A stretch of DNA of 64,000 nucleotides from the NCBI GenBank assembly GCA_947165785.1, contig CAMVBS010000001.1, forward strand, positions 54,650-118,649. Direction: 5' to 3'. The translations under genes and the position numbers were made by a program. The notes under the pieces were generated by a model that saw nothing but the letters and a program-made list of their open reading frames with translations, was not told where the DNA came from and did not search any database. Positions 10,255 through 19,969 of this stretch are shown piece by piece (the stretch's first letter is position 1; the number at the start of each line of letters is the position of its first letter). This DNA comes from an uncultured Clostridia bacterium (GTDB taxonomy: Bacteria > Bacillota > Clostridia > Saccharofermentanales > Saccharofermentanaceae).

Positions 10255-10289
10255 GCCGTTTCGCTTTATAGCGAAGCGGCTTTTCTTTT
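10255..10289 (+). terminator. intrinsic terminator after prfB
   Basis: GCCGtTTCGCTttatAGCGAAgCGGC then TTTTCTTTT. Confidence 0.85.
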
Positions 10290-10389
10290 CGAGAATGATT
10301 ACAGAACAGAATGAAAATCATCTTGCAAGAATAGAATTACTTTAGTAAAGTTTTAATGAATACTTCTATTTAATAAGAGGATACATTTA

Positions 10390-12243
10390 ATGAAGAATAA
10401 TAATGATATGAAAGAAGAACTGAACGAAGGTGTTCTTTTCGATGCTTCAAAGGCATCAGGAATGAGGTCAAAAGCTAAGATCATCGCTGCCGTACTTGCG
10501 GCTACTGTCTCAATCTCTTTGGCAGTTGCAGGTTGTGACAAGAAGGCGGCAGAGCAGAAGTATAATCTCGTAAATGCAGACGGAACAACGATCGAACTTA
10601 CGGCAGATGAGATAAAAACTGCTCTTTCGGGCGATGTATTTTTCCAGGGAGTTAAGATTGACGGGATCGATATGTCAGGTAAATCAAAGGAGGAGGCAGT
10701 AAAGCTCCTTTCTTCCAAACTTACCGAGGAGCCCGCCAATGTCGATATCAAGTTGGACTTTGACGGTCAGGAATTCCCACTTGATCTCAGTACTCTTAAG
10801 CTGGAGAACAATGCTTCTGAGATCGTTGATGAGGCATTCTCTTACGCAAGACCTTCAGAAGGTGCTTCTGCTGAAGAACTCGTAGACTGCTATACAAAGA
10901 TGCAGGGACTTCAGACAACGGCAGTTGAGTATAATACTGCATTTACAGTTAATACTGACGGACTTTCTGAGGTAGTTCACGGAGTTCTCGATGAATATAA
11001 TACCGAGAAGGTAGAAGCAACGATCGAGTCATTTGATACTCAAAAACTCGAATTTGTTATAACTGATTCACAGGCAGGTTGTGTTGTTGACATTGATAAG
11101 GCGGTTACTGATGTTAAGTCGCTTCTTGATGCAGGAACATATACAGGTTCTGTTACTGTTGACTTTACTAAGGATGAGCCTGAATCTGATGCTGAAGTTT
11201 TAAGAGAAGAGATGGGTCTTATCTCATCCTCATCTTCGATTACCAGCGCTGACAGCAACCGTAACGCAAATATCGATACAGCATGTAAGAAGCTTGACGG
11301 TCACATCATTCAGCCGGGCGAGCAGTTCTCGTTCAACGGTTATGTCGGTCCGAGAACATCTGAGGCCGGTTATAAGACAGCTGGTATCATCCTTGGCGGT
11401 AAAGCTGCTAAAGGACTTGGCGGTGGTGTTTGCCAGGTAAGTTCCATGCTCTTCCAGTCAGCTTGTAAGGCTGATCTCGAGATCAACGAGAGACATCCGC
11501 ATGAGTGGCCGTCTACATATTGTCCTATCGGAACAGATGCAACTGTTGATTACGGCAGTGCCGATATGAGATTTACTAATACATCTGATTATCCGATCGC
11601 TATCCATGCATTCTATGAAGATGACAAGACGCAGATCACCATCCAGCTTTATGGACATAAGTTCGAAGACGGTATGTATATCGAACTCGTTTCTTCAGGC
11701 GGACCTACAGGTGAAGATGCAGGCGTTGTCTATGAGGCTGATCCTGAGTTTGATGTCGGAACAGTCCTTCATTCGCATCCTGCACATCCAGCTCAGTCAG
11801 CTGTATGTTACAAGGTCTGGTATGACAAGGACGGTAATGAGATAAAGAGAGACAGATGCTGTGGAAGTTATTATCCTTCCATCCCTGAGTACGTTGCTAT
11901 CGGTGTCCTTAAGGAAGACGGTACTCTTGCTGAGATGGATCCGGAGACAGGTGAGATCATCGATACAGAGGAGACAACTGAATCCTCAGATCCGAATGCT
12001 ACACCGACTCCGTCTGTTACGCCTTCCGTAACACCATCTGTAACTCCTTCGAATACACCTACAACTACACCAACACCTACTGTAGCTCCGTCGGAAACAA
12101 CTCCTACACCTACTGCTGAGCCGACTCCTACTGAGACTCCGACCCAGGCACCTACGGAAACTCCGACAGAAACTCCGACACCTGAACCGCAGGAACCTAC
12201 AACGACTCCTGATAACAGTAGTGAAGGTGGAGAACAGCCGTAA
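10390..12243 (+). CDS. VanW family protein with N-terminal membrane segment and Thr/Pro-rich tail
   Basis: IQPGEQFSFNGYVGPRTSEAGYKTAGIILGGKAAKGLGGGVCQVSSMLFQSACKADLEINERHPHEWP (VanW core); low-complexity TPT tail. Confidence 0.9.
   Translation: MKNNNDMKEELNEGVLFDASKASGMRSKAKIIAAVLAATVSISLAVAGCDKKAAEQKYNLVNADGTTIELTADEIKTALSGDVFFQGVKIDGIDMSGKSKEEAVKLLSSKLTEEPANVDIKLDFDGQEFPLDLSTLKLENNASEIVDEAFSYARPSEGASAEELVDCYTKMQGLQTTAVEYNTAFTVNTDGLSEVVHGVLDEYNTEKVEATIESFDTQKLEFVITDSQAGCVVDIDKAVTDVKSLLDAGTYTGSVTVDFTKDEPESDAEVLREEMGLISSSSSITSADSNRNANIDTACKKLDGHIIQPGEQFSFNGYVGPRTSEAGYKTAGIILGGKAAKGLGGGVCQVSSMLFQSACKADLEINERHPHEWPSTYCPIGTDATVDYGSADMRFTNTSDYPIAIHAFYEDDKTQITIQLYGHKFEDGMYIELVSSGGPTGEDAGVVYEADPEFDVGTVLHSHPAHPAQSAVCYKVWYDKDGNEIKRDRCCGSYYPSIPEYVAIGVLKEDGTLAEMDPETGEIIDTEETTESSDPNATPTPSVTPSVTPSVTPSNTPTTTPTPTVAPSETTPTPTAEPTPTETPTQAPTETPTETPTPEPQEPTTTPDNSSEGGEQP
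11998..12220 (+). repeat. low-complexity repeat encoding a Thr/Pro/Ser-rich C-terminal tail
   Basis: ATPTPSVTPSVTPSVTPSNTPTTTPTPTVAPSETTPTPTAEPTPTETPT... Confidence 0.8.
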
Positions 12244-12271
12244 TTACGGATCTTATTAAGAAATAACGATA

Positions 12272-12310
12272 ACGCATGTGAAGATATACTTCGCATGCGT
12301 TTTCTTTTTG
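12272..12310 (+). terminator. intrinsic terminator after the VanW gene
   Basis: ACGCATGtGAAgatatacTTCgCATGCGT then TTTTCTTTTT. Confidence 0.8.
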
Positions 12311-12327
12311 CTGATATTACTTTATTC

Positions 12328-12876
12328 TTATCTTATTGAAGATCTTATGGTATCCCATAAAACTCTTGCTGCGAACTTGCTTCCTGCGATCGAAGCGTGG
12401 GCACCATCTTCATCGTATAGTTCAATGTCAGGATTATTGTTTTTATAGATCCACCATTCAGTTCCGACCGGAGCAAGAAGAGCATTTAATCCTTCTGTTA
12501 TCTTTGTGTGGGCAAGGTGCATCTGTTCCTGAGCTGATTCATCATTCTTTCTGGCCCATGGCTCGAAAAAGATAATCCGGCTTTCTGATTCATCAGCCCA
12601 GCTGTTTAATGTCATGGATGCCTTAAAGAACTCGTTTATGTGGTCGAAAGGGTGAGCGTGTTCCTGAAGGACAATGTAGTCATAGTTTCCGTATTTAATG
12701 TTAAATCTTGCTTCTTTATCTCTTACGTGCTGCGCAAGATACCAGCCGCCATGAGCCAGCATTGTTATATCGCAGGCGTATCCGTCTTTTTCAGCAGCGT
12801 ATTTGACTAAGTAGGGAAGATCATTCATGTATGTATGACTGTTTCCGATGAATAGTATCTTTATGTTCTTATTCAT
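12328..12876 (-). CDS. SGNH/GDSL-like hydrolase
   Basis: FIGNSHTYMNDLPYLV...VLQEHAHPFDH...DEDGAHASIAGS (Ser...Asp-x-x-His); SD aaggaggat on minus strand before MNKNIKI. Confidence 0.7.
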   Translation of the reverse strand: MNKNIKILFIGNSHTYMNDLPYLVKYAAEKDGYACDITMLAHGGWYLAQHVRDKEARFNIKYGNYDYIVLQEHAHPFDHINEFFKASMTLNSWADESESRIIFFEPWARKNDESAQEQMHLAHTKITEGLNALLAPVGTEWWIYKNNNPDIELYDEDGAHASIAGSKFAARVLWDTIRSSIR

Positions 12877-12963
12877 ATAAGTAATATCCTCCTTATGATA
12901 ATAAACTAAAGGCTGTCTCACTTAAGTGAAACAGCCCTTTAAGTTCATTTATCGATCAGTTGA

Positions 12964-14940
12964 TCATTTGTTCCAATCGTAGTAGCAGGACTGGTAACCA
13001 TAGTGTGATGGCTTGCCGTCAGTAGATACTGTGATAGGAGCCTTGAACTTCTCACCGGCCTCGATCGTTGCGCTTGTCGGAGTACCGATGAATGTGTTCT
13101 TGTCATTAGGATCAGCTGTGAATGTAAAGTAATCAGATGAAACACCTGTTATTGTCTTATCACAGTTGAACTTGATCTTAACTGAGTTAACGGAATCCTT
13201 GAGCTGAGCATTTACAGAACCGTAGTTCTCAAGAACGAGGTTACATGTGAAGCCGTTATCATTAGCAGCAAATCCGCTCATGCTCGTATAGAATGTAGTT
13301 ACAGCACCGCTGCCTGTTGAAGGCTTCTTGGTTGTTGTTGTAGCCTCAGCAGTAGTTGTTGTGGTCGTAGCCTCAGTCGTTGTAGTTGTAGTAGCTTCTG
13401 TTGTAGTAGTTGTTGTAGCCTCTGTGGTCGTTGTAGCTTCCGTAGTAGCTTCAGTTGTAGTCGTAGCTTCTGTGGTTGCTTCTGTCGTAGCCTCAGTTGT
13501 AGCTTCGGTAGTTGTTGTTGCTTCCGTAGTAGCTTCAGTAGTCGTAGCTTCTGTTGTAGCGTCAGTCTCTTCTGATTCTTCCGGTTCTGTAGGATCAGAC
13601 TTAGACTCGGAAACAATGGATGTCTCAACTGTAGTCTTTGGATTACCCTTAAAGTAATTAGTGATCTTTGAACCAAACTGAAGTGCAACGATAACGCACG
13701 CAACGATAAGGAAAAGTGCGACAACAGCGATGATCGGTCCGATTCCTATGGATTTATCCTTCCTTGGCTTATCTACTGTAGTAACAGGCTGGATATTTCC
13801 GGTCTGGCTTGCAGCTGATTTGCGCTGTGGTGAAGGAGGTATACGTCTCTCGTTAGGATTAGCTGCAAAAGGACTGTTGGATGATGCATGACGTGCAGGT
13901 CTTTTAACAGGAGCAGATTCTTTACCTGCGCCAGGTCTAACATTGCCGGCCTGTCTTTTTACAGGAGGTCTTTGTTCAACGGAAGCAGCATTTGTCTGCT
14001 TACCGAAAGCATCAACACCGGATGCAACTTTACCATATGTCTGAACGCCTTCAAGCTTATCTTTTGAAGAAACCTGCTTGGAGCTGTTGCTTCCAGGCTT
14101 AGTTGAAGACTTAAATGACTCGAAAGCCTTCTGATCAGGTGTGAGTTCAGGCTCGGCGAAATCTGCTACAGAAGAAGATGCGACAGCTGCTGCAGCAACT
14201 GCAGGTGCTGCATTCTTGGCATTGTCAACTGTTTCTTTGATCTCGTTATTGATCGCTTCTTTGTTATCGAGATTATCAACCACTACAGGTTTTTCTTCCT
14301 TAGGAGCATTTCCTGAGAAGGAACTGGATGATTTTGTTGTTTCAGATGCAGCAAAATCGAGATCCTTTGCTGACTTGGCAGTTGCAGCCTTTGGAACAAA
14401 AGCAGGTTTGTCGATATTCTCGACAGCCTCATCGACCTTATCTGTTGTTTTCTGAATATCTTCCTTAACTTCGTTCTTTGTTTCCTGAACTGTATTTTCT
14501 TCTTTCTTAAACGGATCTTCGTTATTCGGAGTTGATTTAAGTTCCTCGGTTTCAGAAGCATTCAAAGGCTTAAAAGCTGATATCGAAGAATCGAAATCAA
14601 AATCCGCAAGATCGTCTTCGTAGTCGATGCCTTCGATCGATTCATTCTGCTTAAGCTTATCAGATACAGAATTTACAGGATCATTGTTCTTAAATGAAAC
14701 AACAAAAGAACTGTCAATGGTATCACTAGCCTTTATATCATCTTCACTGAAACTGGAATCGAATAAAGAGTCGTGCTCAGTCTTACTGGTACCGTTCAAA
14801 GGCGAAGCAAAAAGGGAATCAGGATTTGAGTCCGCAGACGGAGAATCGTCGAGCTTGTTATTAGCTTCGTCTGATCCGAACAATTTGCTGTCGTTTTTGT
14901 TCTCGTTGTCGTCAGAATTGTAGAGCATATCAATGTTCAC
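12964..14940 (-). CDS. single-pass membrane protein with long low-complexity N-terminal region, TEATT repeat linker and C-terminal extracellular-type domain
   Basis: TM IGIGPIIAVVALFLIVACVIVAL; repeat TEATTTTEATT; C-term TTFYTSMSGFAANDNGFTC...SHYGYQSCYYDWNK. GTG start 14940 or ATG 14928. Confidence 0.75.
   Translation of the reverse strand: MNIDMLYNSDDNENKNDSKLFGSDEANNKLDDSPSADSNPDSLFASPLNGTSKTEHDSLFDSSFSEDDIKASDTIDSSFVVSFKNNDPVNSVSDKLKQNESIEGIDYEDDLADFDFDSSISAFKPLNASETEELKSTPNNEDPFKKEENTVQETKNEVKEDIQKTTDKVDEAVENIDKPAFVPKAATAKSAKDLDFAASETTKSSSSFSGNAPKEEKPVVVDNLDNKEAINNEIKETVDNAKNAAPAVAAAAVASSSVADFAEPELTPDQKAFESFKSSTKPGSNSSKQVSSKDKLEGVQTYGKVASGVDAFGKQTNAASVEQRPPVKRQAGNVRPGAGKESAPVKRPARHASSNSPFAANPNERRIPPSPQRKSAASQTGNIQPVTTVDKPRKDKSIGIGPIIAVVALFLIVACVIVALQFGSKITNYFKGNPKTTVETSIVSESKSDPTEPEESEETDATTEATTTEATTEATTTTEATTEATTEATTEATTTTEATTEATTTTEATTTTTTEATTTTTTEATTTTTTAEATTTTKKPSTGSGAVTTFYTSMSGFAANDNGFTCNLVLENYGSVNAQLKDSVNSVKIKFNCDKTITGVSSDYFTFTADPNDKNTFIGTPTSATIEAGEKFKAPITVSTDGKPSHYGYQSCYYDWNK
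13326..13566 (-). repeat. tandem low-complexity repeat encoding (T/E-A-T-T)n
   Basis: gtagtagcttcagttgtagtcgtagc-type degenerate repeats inside the CDS. Confidence 0.85.
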
Positions 14941-15106
14941 CTTCCTATATTAATAAAAATAATATAATTCAAATTATATGTGTTTTCAATTACTTACATT
15001 TCACATATGTTAAAAAGTAAATTCAATTATATTTATTTCTACTTATCTCGAAAAACGTTTGACATACCATAACTTAAATGTTATTATCTTTAAGCGCTTG
15101 GAAAAA

Positions 15107-15193
15107 GCTCGTGTGGCGGAATAGGCAGACGCAACGGACTTAAAATCCGTCGGGATAAAACCCGTACCGGTTCAAGTCCGGTCACGAGCACCA
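15107..15193 (+). tRNA. tRNA-Leu (anticodon UAA), CCA encoded
   Basis: Acceptor GCTCGTG/CACGAGC, anticodon loop cttaaaa, long variable arm cgggataaaacccg, GGTTCAAGTCC T-arm, ACCA end. Confidence 0.95.
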
Positions 15194-15211
15194 TTTTCGA
15201 GTAACCAACAT

Positions 15212-15288
15212 CGCGGAGTGGAGCAGTTGGTAGCTTGCCGGGCTCATAACCCGGAGGTCGTGAGGTTCGAGTCCCGCCTCCGCAACCA
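15212..15288 (+). tRNA. initiator tRNA-fMet (CAU)
   Basis: CGCGGAG...CTCCGCAACCA with C1-A72 mismatch and GGG/CCC anticodon stem flanking CTCATAA. Confidence 0.95.
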
Positions 15289-15292
15289 GTTA

Positions 15293-15324
15293 AGAGTTGT
15301 CTCTTTTGAGACAACTCTTTTTTT
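15293..15324 (+). terminator. intrinsic terminator after tRNA pair
   Basis: AGAGTTGTCTCttttGAGACAACTCTTTTTTT. Confidence 0.92.
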
Positions 15325-15425
15325 GTCTATACGACCGATAATGAACACCACTATTGACGCATTTTTGGAAATACACTGATCTCTACATGTGCTATAATCT
15401 TCGTTATCGAGGACAGATAGCACAT

Positions 15426-16541
15426 ATGTATCAAGCTTATATCTTATTGTATTTTGCGTTAAATATTTATCCCGCCTGGAGGACTTTTCAGTGGCTTCGG
15501 ATATATTTTCCTGATCTGAACCCTGTTGCGTACGGAATTGTTTTCGCACTCCTGCCGATCGCATCGGTCGCAACTTTTTACAGTCACAAAGTTCCCATCA
15601 GGGTCAAAAAGGTCATAGATTGGGTAGGCGGCATCTTTATGCTCGTCTTTATGTTTTCCTTTGTCTTTTGGCTCATTATCGATATCGGAAGGATCATACT
15701 TAAGCACCTTGATATAGACAGGACCCTTTTCGAGAAGTATGGAGGAATAGGTGTTTTTGTTCTTACTGCGCTCATAATCATCCCCGGAGTTATAAATTAT
15801 CTCAGGATAAGGATCACCAGTTATAAAGTAAGCCTTAATCATAAGATAGACGGCGGACTTCGAGCAGTATTGATATCGGATGTTCATCTCGGTGCCGTTA
15901 ATTCTGAACGCCATATCAAGAAGGCGCTGGATATCATAAATTCTCAAAATGCCGATGTAGTCCTTATCGCCGGAGATATGTTCAACAATAACTTTAATGC
16001 GATAATCGATCCTGAAGGTACGGCTAAGCTCTTAAGAGGGATAAAGAGCAAATACGGCGTATATGCCTGCTTGGGAAATCACGACGCGGGAAAGACGTAT
16101 CCTTTGATGGCGGATTTTCTTAAGAAGAGCAATATCAATCTTTTAAATGATGAATTCATCAGTGTGGATGACAGGTTTAAGATCCTCGGAAGGATCGATC
16201 CGGAACCTATGGGCGGCTTTGATGAAAAGACCGTAAGATGTTCCATCGATAAGCTTGAGACAGAAAATGATTTTGAGCTTCCGACTATCGTATTGGATCA
16301 TAATCCGGGAAAGATAGGGGAGTACGACGGAAAGTATGACCTTATCTTATGCGGACATACCCATCATGGTCAGATGTTTCCTGCTAATTTCGTTACCAAT
16401 ATGCTTTTCAAGGTCGATTACGGATACTATCGTGAGAAGCCTGATATGCCTGCTGTTATCGTATCGTCAGGACTTGGTATATGGGCCATGCCTTTTAGAA
16501 GTGCCAGTGTCTGTGAAGTTGTAACTATCGAGATCGATTAA
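15426..16541 (+). CDS. membrane-anchored metallophosphoesterase
   Basis: N-terminal TM helices then LISDVHLGAV...IAGDMFNN...LGNHDAG...CGHTHHGQ. Confidence 0.9.
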   Translation: MYQAYILLYFALNIYPAWRTFQWLRIYFPDLNPVAYGIVFALLPIASVATFYSHKVPIRVKKVIDWVGGIFMLVFMFSFVFWLIIDIGRIILKHLDIDRTLFEKYGGIGVFVLTALIIIPGVINYLRIRITSYKVSLNHKIDGGLRAVLISDVHLGAVNSERHIKKALDIINSQNADVVLIAGDMFNNNFNAIIDPEGTAKLLRGIKSKYGVYACLGNHDAGKTYPLMADFLKKSNINLLNDEFISVDDRFKILGRIDPEPMGGFDEKTVRCSIDKLETENDFELPTIVLDHNPGKIGEYDGKYDLILCGHTHHGQMFPANFVTNMLFKVDYGYYREKPDMPAVIVSSGLGIWAMPFRSASVCEVVTIEID

Positions 16542-16620
16542 TTTTCAGGGTAGAAGTCATCGTAATGTGCTAAAGTATCTTTGAAATTGTTTGAAATGGA
16601 ATAACTGACGGAGAGATTAT

Positions 16621-17571
16621 ATGAAGAAACTGATCGGTTTTATGGTATCGCTGTTTATCCTTGTCATCCTGCTTAGCATCGTATTTACTTCCTATATGTT
16701 CAAAAAGCAGGATCGTACCATGTCCTATCTTTATACTCAGGAAGACGTTGACGGCATACTTGATGAAGAAGATCCTTCTTCTCGAAAAAGTGATGAGAAC
16801 GGTACTTTTAGGACCGTCATGACAATATCGTTGATGATAGTATCAGCCTCGACTTTGATCTTTGGATTCCTTTTTATCAACGAACGTATCCGGATACTCT
16901 CGAGCAAAGAGGAACAGATGCCTTTGGATATGAAGATCATCAAGGAGATCGCAGATTCTGCCGTGAAAGAGAAATCTTCTCAGAATAAGGATGATGATCA
17001 GCTGATTCAAAAGGCACGTATGATACTAAATTCAGATCATGGATCCAAGTCTGATGATAAAGAGGCTGATATTATGTCTCAGGCCATGAAGATCATAAAT
17101 CTTGATTCCGGTCGTAAGACTCGATCCGATGATGAAGAAGAGCTAATGGCCAAGGCCAGAAAGATCCTTAATATTAAGGATGAAACTGAAACAGAAGCTC
17201 CGCCAGTCGTTCCTGCCATTACCCAACCATCAGTTCCGCAGGTATCCGTTTCTCAGTTTGAACTCGGAAACTTTCTTGAAAGTGAGATGAACAGACTCCT
17301 GATCCTGGATTTTGTCAGAAATGATAAGAGTGCGGTCGTAATGTCAGATATGAAAAGCATATCTGAGGTCCTTGATATGATCACGGATGAACTCGGTACC
17401 GATATTAAAGTAGAGCTTAATACGGATGTAAATGCAGCTTTGGATATTAAGGGAAGTGACAAAGAACTTGGTGAGGACATCAGGGAAAGGATCACGGAAC
17501 TTATTAATAAAGCACTGGGAAAAGTTACTTTTGAAGAACAGACTGTCAAGATCAGATTTCCAATAATATGA
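16621..17571 (+). CDS. hypothetical membrane protein (two TM segments, charged linker)
   Basis: ORF 316 aa, SD gagag, hydrophobic N-term LIGFMVSLFILVILLSIVFTSYMF. Confidence 0.65.
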   Translation: MKKLIGFMVSLFILVILLSIVFTSYMFKKQDRTMSYLYTQEDVDGILDEEDPSSRKSDENGTFRTVMTISLMIVSASTLIFGFLFINERIRILSSKEEQMPLDMKIIKEIADSAVKEKSSQNKDDDQLIQKARMILNSDHGSKSDDKEADIMSQAMKIINLDSGRKTRSDDEEELMAKARKILNIKDETETEAPPVVPAITQPSVPQVSVSQFELGNFLESEMNRLLILDFVRNDKSAVVMSDMKSISEVLDMITDELGTDIKVELNTDVNAALDIKGSDKELGEDIRERITELINKALGKVTFEEQTVKIRFPII

Positions 17572-17576
17572 AATAA

Positions 17577-17608
17577 AAAAGGGAGCTCTCATATGAGAAC
17601 TCCCCTTT
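17577..17608. terminator. bidirectional intrinsic terminator
   Basis: aaaaaaGGGAGcTCTCatatGAGAaCTCCCctttt between convergent genes. Confidence 0.75.
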
Positions 17609-17628
17609 GAATATATCGGAAAAGTTTA

Positions 17629-18399
17629 TCAGATTGCTGTGTAACCACCGTCTACTGCGATGTTCTGTCCGTTAACATAGGAAGAAGCAGGGGAAGCGAG
17701 GAATAATGCTGCAGTATCAAGCTCTCCTTCGTTACCGTAACGGCCGATCGGGATAGCACCCTTAGCGTAAGCTGAGAACCAGTCTGTCTCAAGTGTATCC
17801 TTTGTAAGAGGTGTCCAGAAGTAACCAGGGCAGATGGCATTTACTGTGATGCCCTCCTTACCCCATTCAGCTGCAAGTGCACGTGTGAGGTTTACAACAC
17901 CGCCCTTAGCTGCGTGGTATGGAGCACATGTAGCTGCCATATTACCAACAAGACCGTACATGGAAGCGATATTGATGATCCTTCCGTACTTAGCCTTGAG
18001 CATTTCCTTTGCGAACTCACGGGCACAGATGAATGTACCGAAAAGGTCAACGTTGATCTCGTTCATGAAGACTTCGTCCTTGATATCAACTGTAGGAGCA
18101 ACTGCACCTGTACCTGCATTATTAACAAGGATGTCTACACGGCCGAATTCCTTCATGGTTGCTTCGACTGCACCCTTAACTTTTTCTGTATCTGTAATGT
18201 CGCATGCATAAGCAAGAACCTTAACGCCGAATTCCTTCTCGATAGCTTCTTTGTTCTCGTCAAGAAGATTCTGACGACGTGCAAGAAGAACAAGGTTAGC
18301 GCCCTGACTTGCGAATGCCTTAGCCATCTGAAGGCCGAGGCCTGTGGATGCGCCTGTAACTACTGCTGTCTGTCCGGAAAGGTCAAAATAATTTTTCAT
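17629..18399 (-). CDS. SDR family oxidoreductase (gluconate 5-dehydrogenase-like)
   Basis: AVVTGASTGLGLQMAKAFASQGANL...LVNNAGTG...YHAAKGGVVNLTRALAAEWG. Confidence 0.92.
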   Translation of the reverse strand: MKNYFDLSGQTAVVTGASTGLGLQMAKAFASQGANLVLLARRQNLLDENKEAIEKEFGVKVLAYACDITDTEKVKGAVEATMKEFGRVDILVNNAGTGAVAPTVDIKDEVFMNEINVDLFGTFICAREFAKEMLKAKYGRIINIASMYGLVGNMAATCAPYHAAKGGVVNLTRALAAEWGKEGITVNAICPGYFWTPLTKDTLETDWFSAYAKGAIPIGRYGNEGELDTAALFLASPASSYVNGQNIAVDGGYTAI

Positions 18400-18563
18400 T
18401 TGAAAGCCTCCTTGGGGTATTACTATATCTTCAACGTTTTAATCTTATCATATGAAAATTGAAATAAGGTGTATAATAAGGGACGGAAAAAGAGTGAAAT
18501 GAAGGCGCTTTTTGCATTATTATGACGAAAAATGACTTTTTTCGCTCGAAAAGAAGATCAGTA

Positions 18564-18592
18564 TTGACATTCTTGCCATGAATGTATATTAT
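18564..18592 (+). promoter_or_regulatory. sigma-A-type promoter of infC operon
   Basis: TTGACA - 17 nt - TATTAT. Confidence 0.85.
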
Positions 18593-18598
18593 TGTGTA

Positions 18599-18726
18599 GT
18601 CACAAAAAGAAGAACTCGTTTCTCACCTCAAGCGAACAGTTAAGAGGTAAATACTTAAGATCATCTCTTTAGATGCTTTATGTATGGAACGGGTTCAGAC
18701 CGTTCTTTTTTTGTTTAAGGAGGTGT
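18599..18726 (+). promoter_or_regulatory. infC 5' leader with terminator-like hairpin (putative L20/IF3-type attenuation leader)
   Basis: GAACGGgttcagaCCGTTC-TTTTTTT at 18687-18712 directly before SD aaggagg; operon infC-rpmI-rplT. Confidence 0.7.
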
Positions 18727-19254
18727 ATTCGTATCGCTAAACCAACATCAAATCAAATGATCAACGAAGAGATCAAATTCAGCAATGTTCGTCTTATCAA
18801 CGCGGACGGTGAGATGGTCGGAGTAGTTCCGATAGAGAAGGCTCTGGCAGTGGCTGAGGAAGCAGACCTTGATCTGGTTTGCATATCGCCTAATCCGGAC
18901 AACCCGGTTTGCAGAGTTATGGATTACGGCAAGTATCTTTTCGAGCAGGGGAAGCGAGAGAAAGAAGCCAAGAAGAAGCAGAAAGAGACTGAACTCAAAG
19001 AGATCGGTATCAAGCTTACAACGGATGTTCATGACATCGAGGTTAAGCAGAAGGCTGTCATCAAGTTCCTTAAGAACGGCGACAGAGTTAAGATCAACAT
19101 CAGGTTCAGAGGTCGTGAGATGGCATACCAGCAGCAGGGTTTCGCTGTAATGGAGAAGTTTGCAGAAGGTATTGCCGAGTACGGTCAGGTTGATAAGCAG
19201 CCTAAGATCGAGGGACGTAACATGGTAATGTACCTTGTCCCTAAAAAGAATTAA
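18727..19254 (+). CDS. infC: translation initiation factor IF-3, AUU start codon
   Basis: Frame: ATT CGT ATC GCT AAA CCA; SD aaggaggtgt immediately before; INEEIKFSNVRLINADGEMVGVVPIEKAL...VMDYGKYLFEQ. Confidence 0.93.
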   Translation: MRIAKPTSNQMINEEIKFSNVRLINADGEMVGVVPIEKALAVAEEADLDLVCISPNPDNPVCRVMDYGKYLFEQGKREKEAKKKQKETELKEIGIKLTTDVHDIEVKQKAVIKFLKNGDRVKINIRFRGREMAYQQQGFAVMEKFAEGIAEYGQVDKQPKIEGRNMVMYLVPKKN

Positions 19255-19284
19255 GTAAACCAATGTTCAAGGAGGAACACTAAA

Positions 19285-19485
19285 ATGCCTAAGCAGAAAA
19301 CACACAGCTCATCTAAGAAGAGATTTAAGGTAACAGGAACAGGTAAGGTTCTTTACGCACAGGCTTTCCGCCGTCATATTCTTAGCAAGAGACCTACAAA
19401 GAGAATGAGACACCTTCGTCACAATGCAGTATGCTCTGAAGCTAATGCAAAAGTTATCAAGAAAATGATCCCTTACGCTAGATAA
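19285..19485 (+). CDS. rpmI: 50S ribosomal protein L35
   Basis: MPKQKTHSSSKKRFKVTGTGKVLYAQAFRRHIL. Confidence 0.97.
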   Translation: MPKQKTHSSSKKRFKVTGTGKVLYAQAFRRHILSKRPTKRMRHLRHNAVCSEANAKVIKKMIPYAR

Positions 19486-19538
19486 GCTTCGGATCTTTCA
19501 GTTTTTTAATCATTGATACCCACTAGGAGGAAAATAAA

Positions 19539-19892
19539 ATGTCAAGAGTAAAAAGAGGCGTACGTGTTAGAGCTCGTCATCGTAAGGTATTAAAGCAGGC
19601 TAAGGGATATTTCGGTAAGAAGAGCAAGCTCTTCAAGGTAGCTAATCAGGCTGTCATGAAGTCCGGTGCTTATGCATACAGAGATCGTCGTGCTAAGAAG
19701 AGGGATTTCAGAAAGCTCTGGATCGCTCGTATCAATGCAGCAGCTAGACTTAATGGCCTTTCATACAGCAAGTTCATGAATGGTCTTAAGAAGGCAGATA
19801 TCGCTCTCGACCGTAAGGTTCTTTCCGATATCGCTATCACAGATCCAAACAGCTTTGCAAAGCTTTGTGAGCAGGCTAAGGCAGCTCTCTGA
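19539..19892 (+). CDS. rplT: 50S ribosomal protein L20
   Basis: [32 protein letters not shown]. Confidence 0.97.
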   Translation: MSRVKRGVRVRARHRKVLKQAKGYFGKKSKLFKVANQAVMKSGAYAYRDRRAKKRDFRKLWIARINAAARLNGLSYSKFMNGLKKADIALDRKVLSDIAITDPNSFAKLCEQAKAAL

Positions 19893-19919
19893 TAAAGCGA
19901 CTGATAAAGATGATATAAC

Positions 19920-19952
19920 GGGTGCTTCAAATATTTGGAGCACCCTTATTTT
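19920..19952 (+). terminator. intrinsic terminator after rplT
   Basis: GGGTGCTtCAAATATTTGgAGCACCC then TTATTTT. Confidence 0.85.
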
Positions 19953-19969
19953 ATGGTATTATTGTTTCT

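Noticed and set aside
10320-10360. ACTTTagtAAAGTTTT hairpin upstream of the VanW gene as attenuator
   Set aside because: Short AU-only stem, likely background in an AT-rich promoter region
13326-13566. CRISPR-like repetitive appearance
   Set aside because: Repeats are degenerate, codon-periodic and within an ORF; no spacers or cas genes
13328-13657. 109-aa poly-Val plus-strand ORF
   Set aside because: Antisense of the TEATT repeat (GTTGTAGTAG...), low-complexity mirror rather than a gene
15426-16541. Two metallophosphoesterases (15426 and 52336) as a paired system
   Set aside because: Paralogous domain architecture but 36 kb apart with unrelated neighbours; no evidence of joint function
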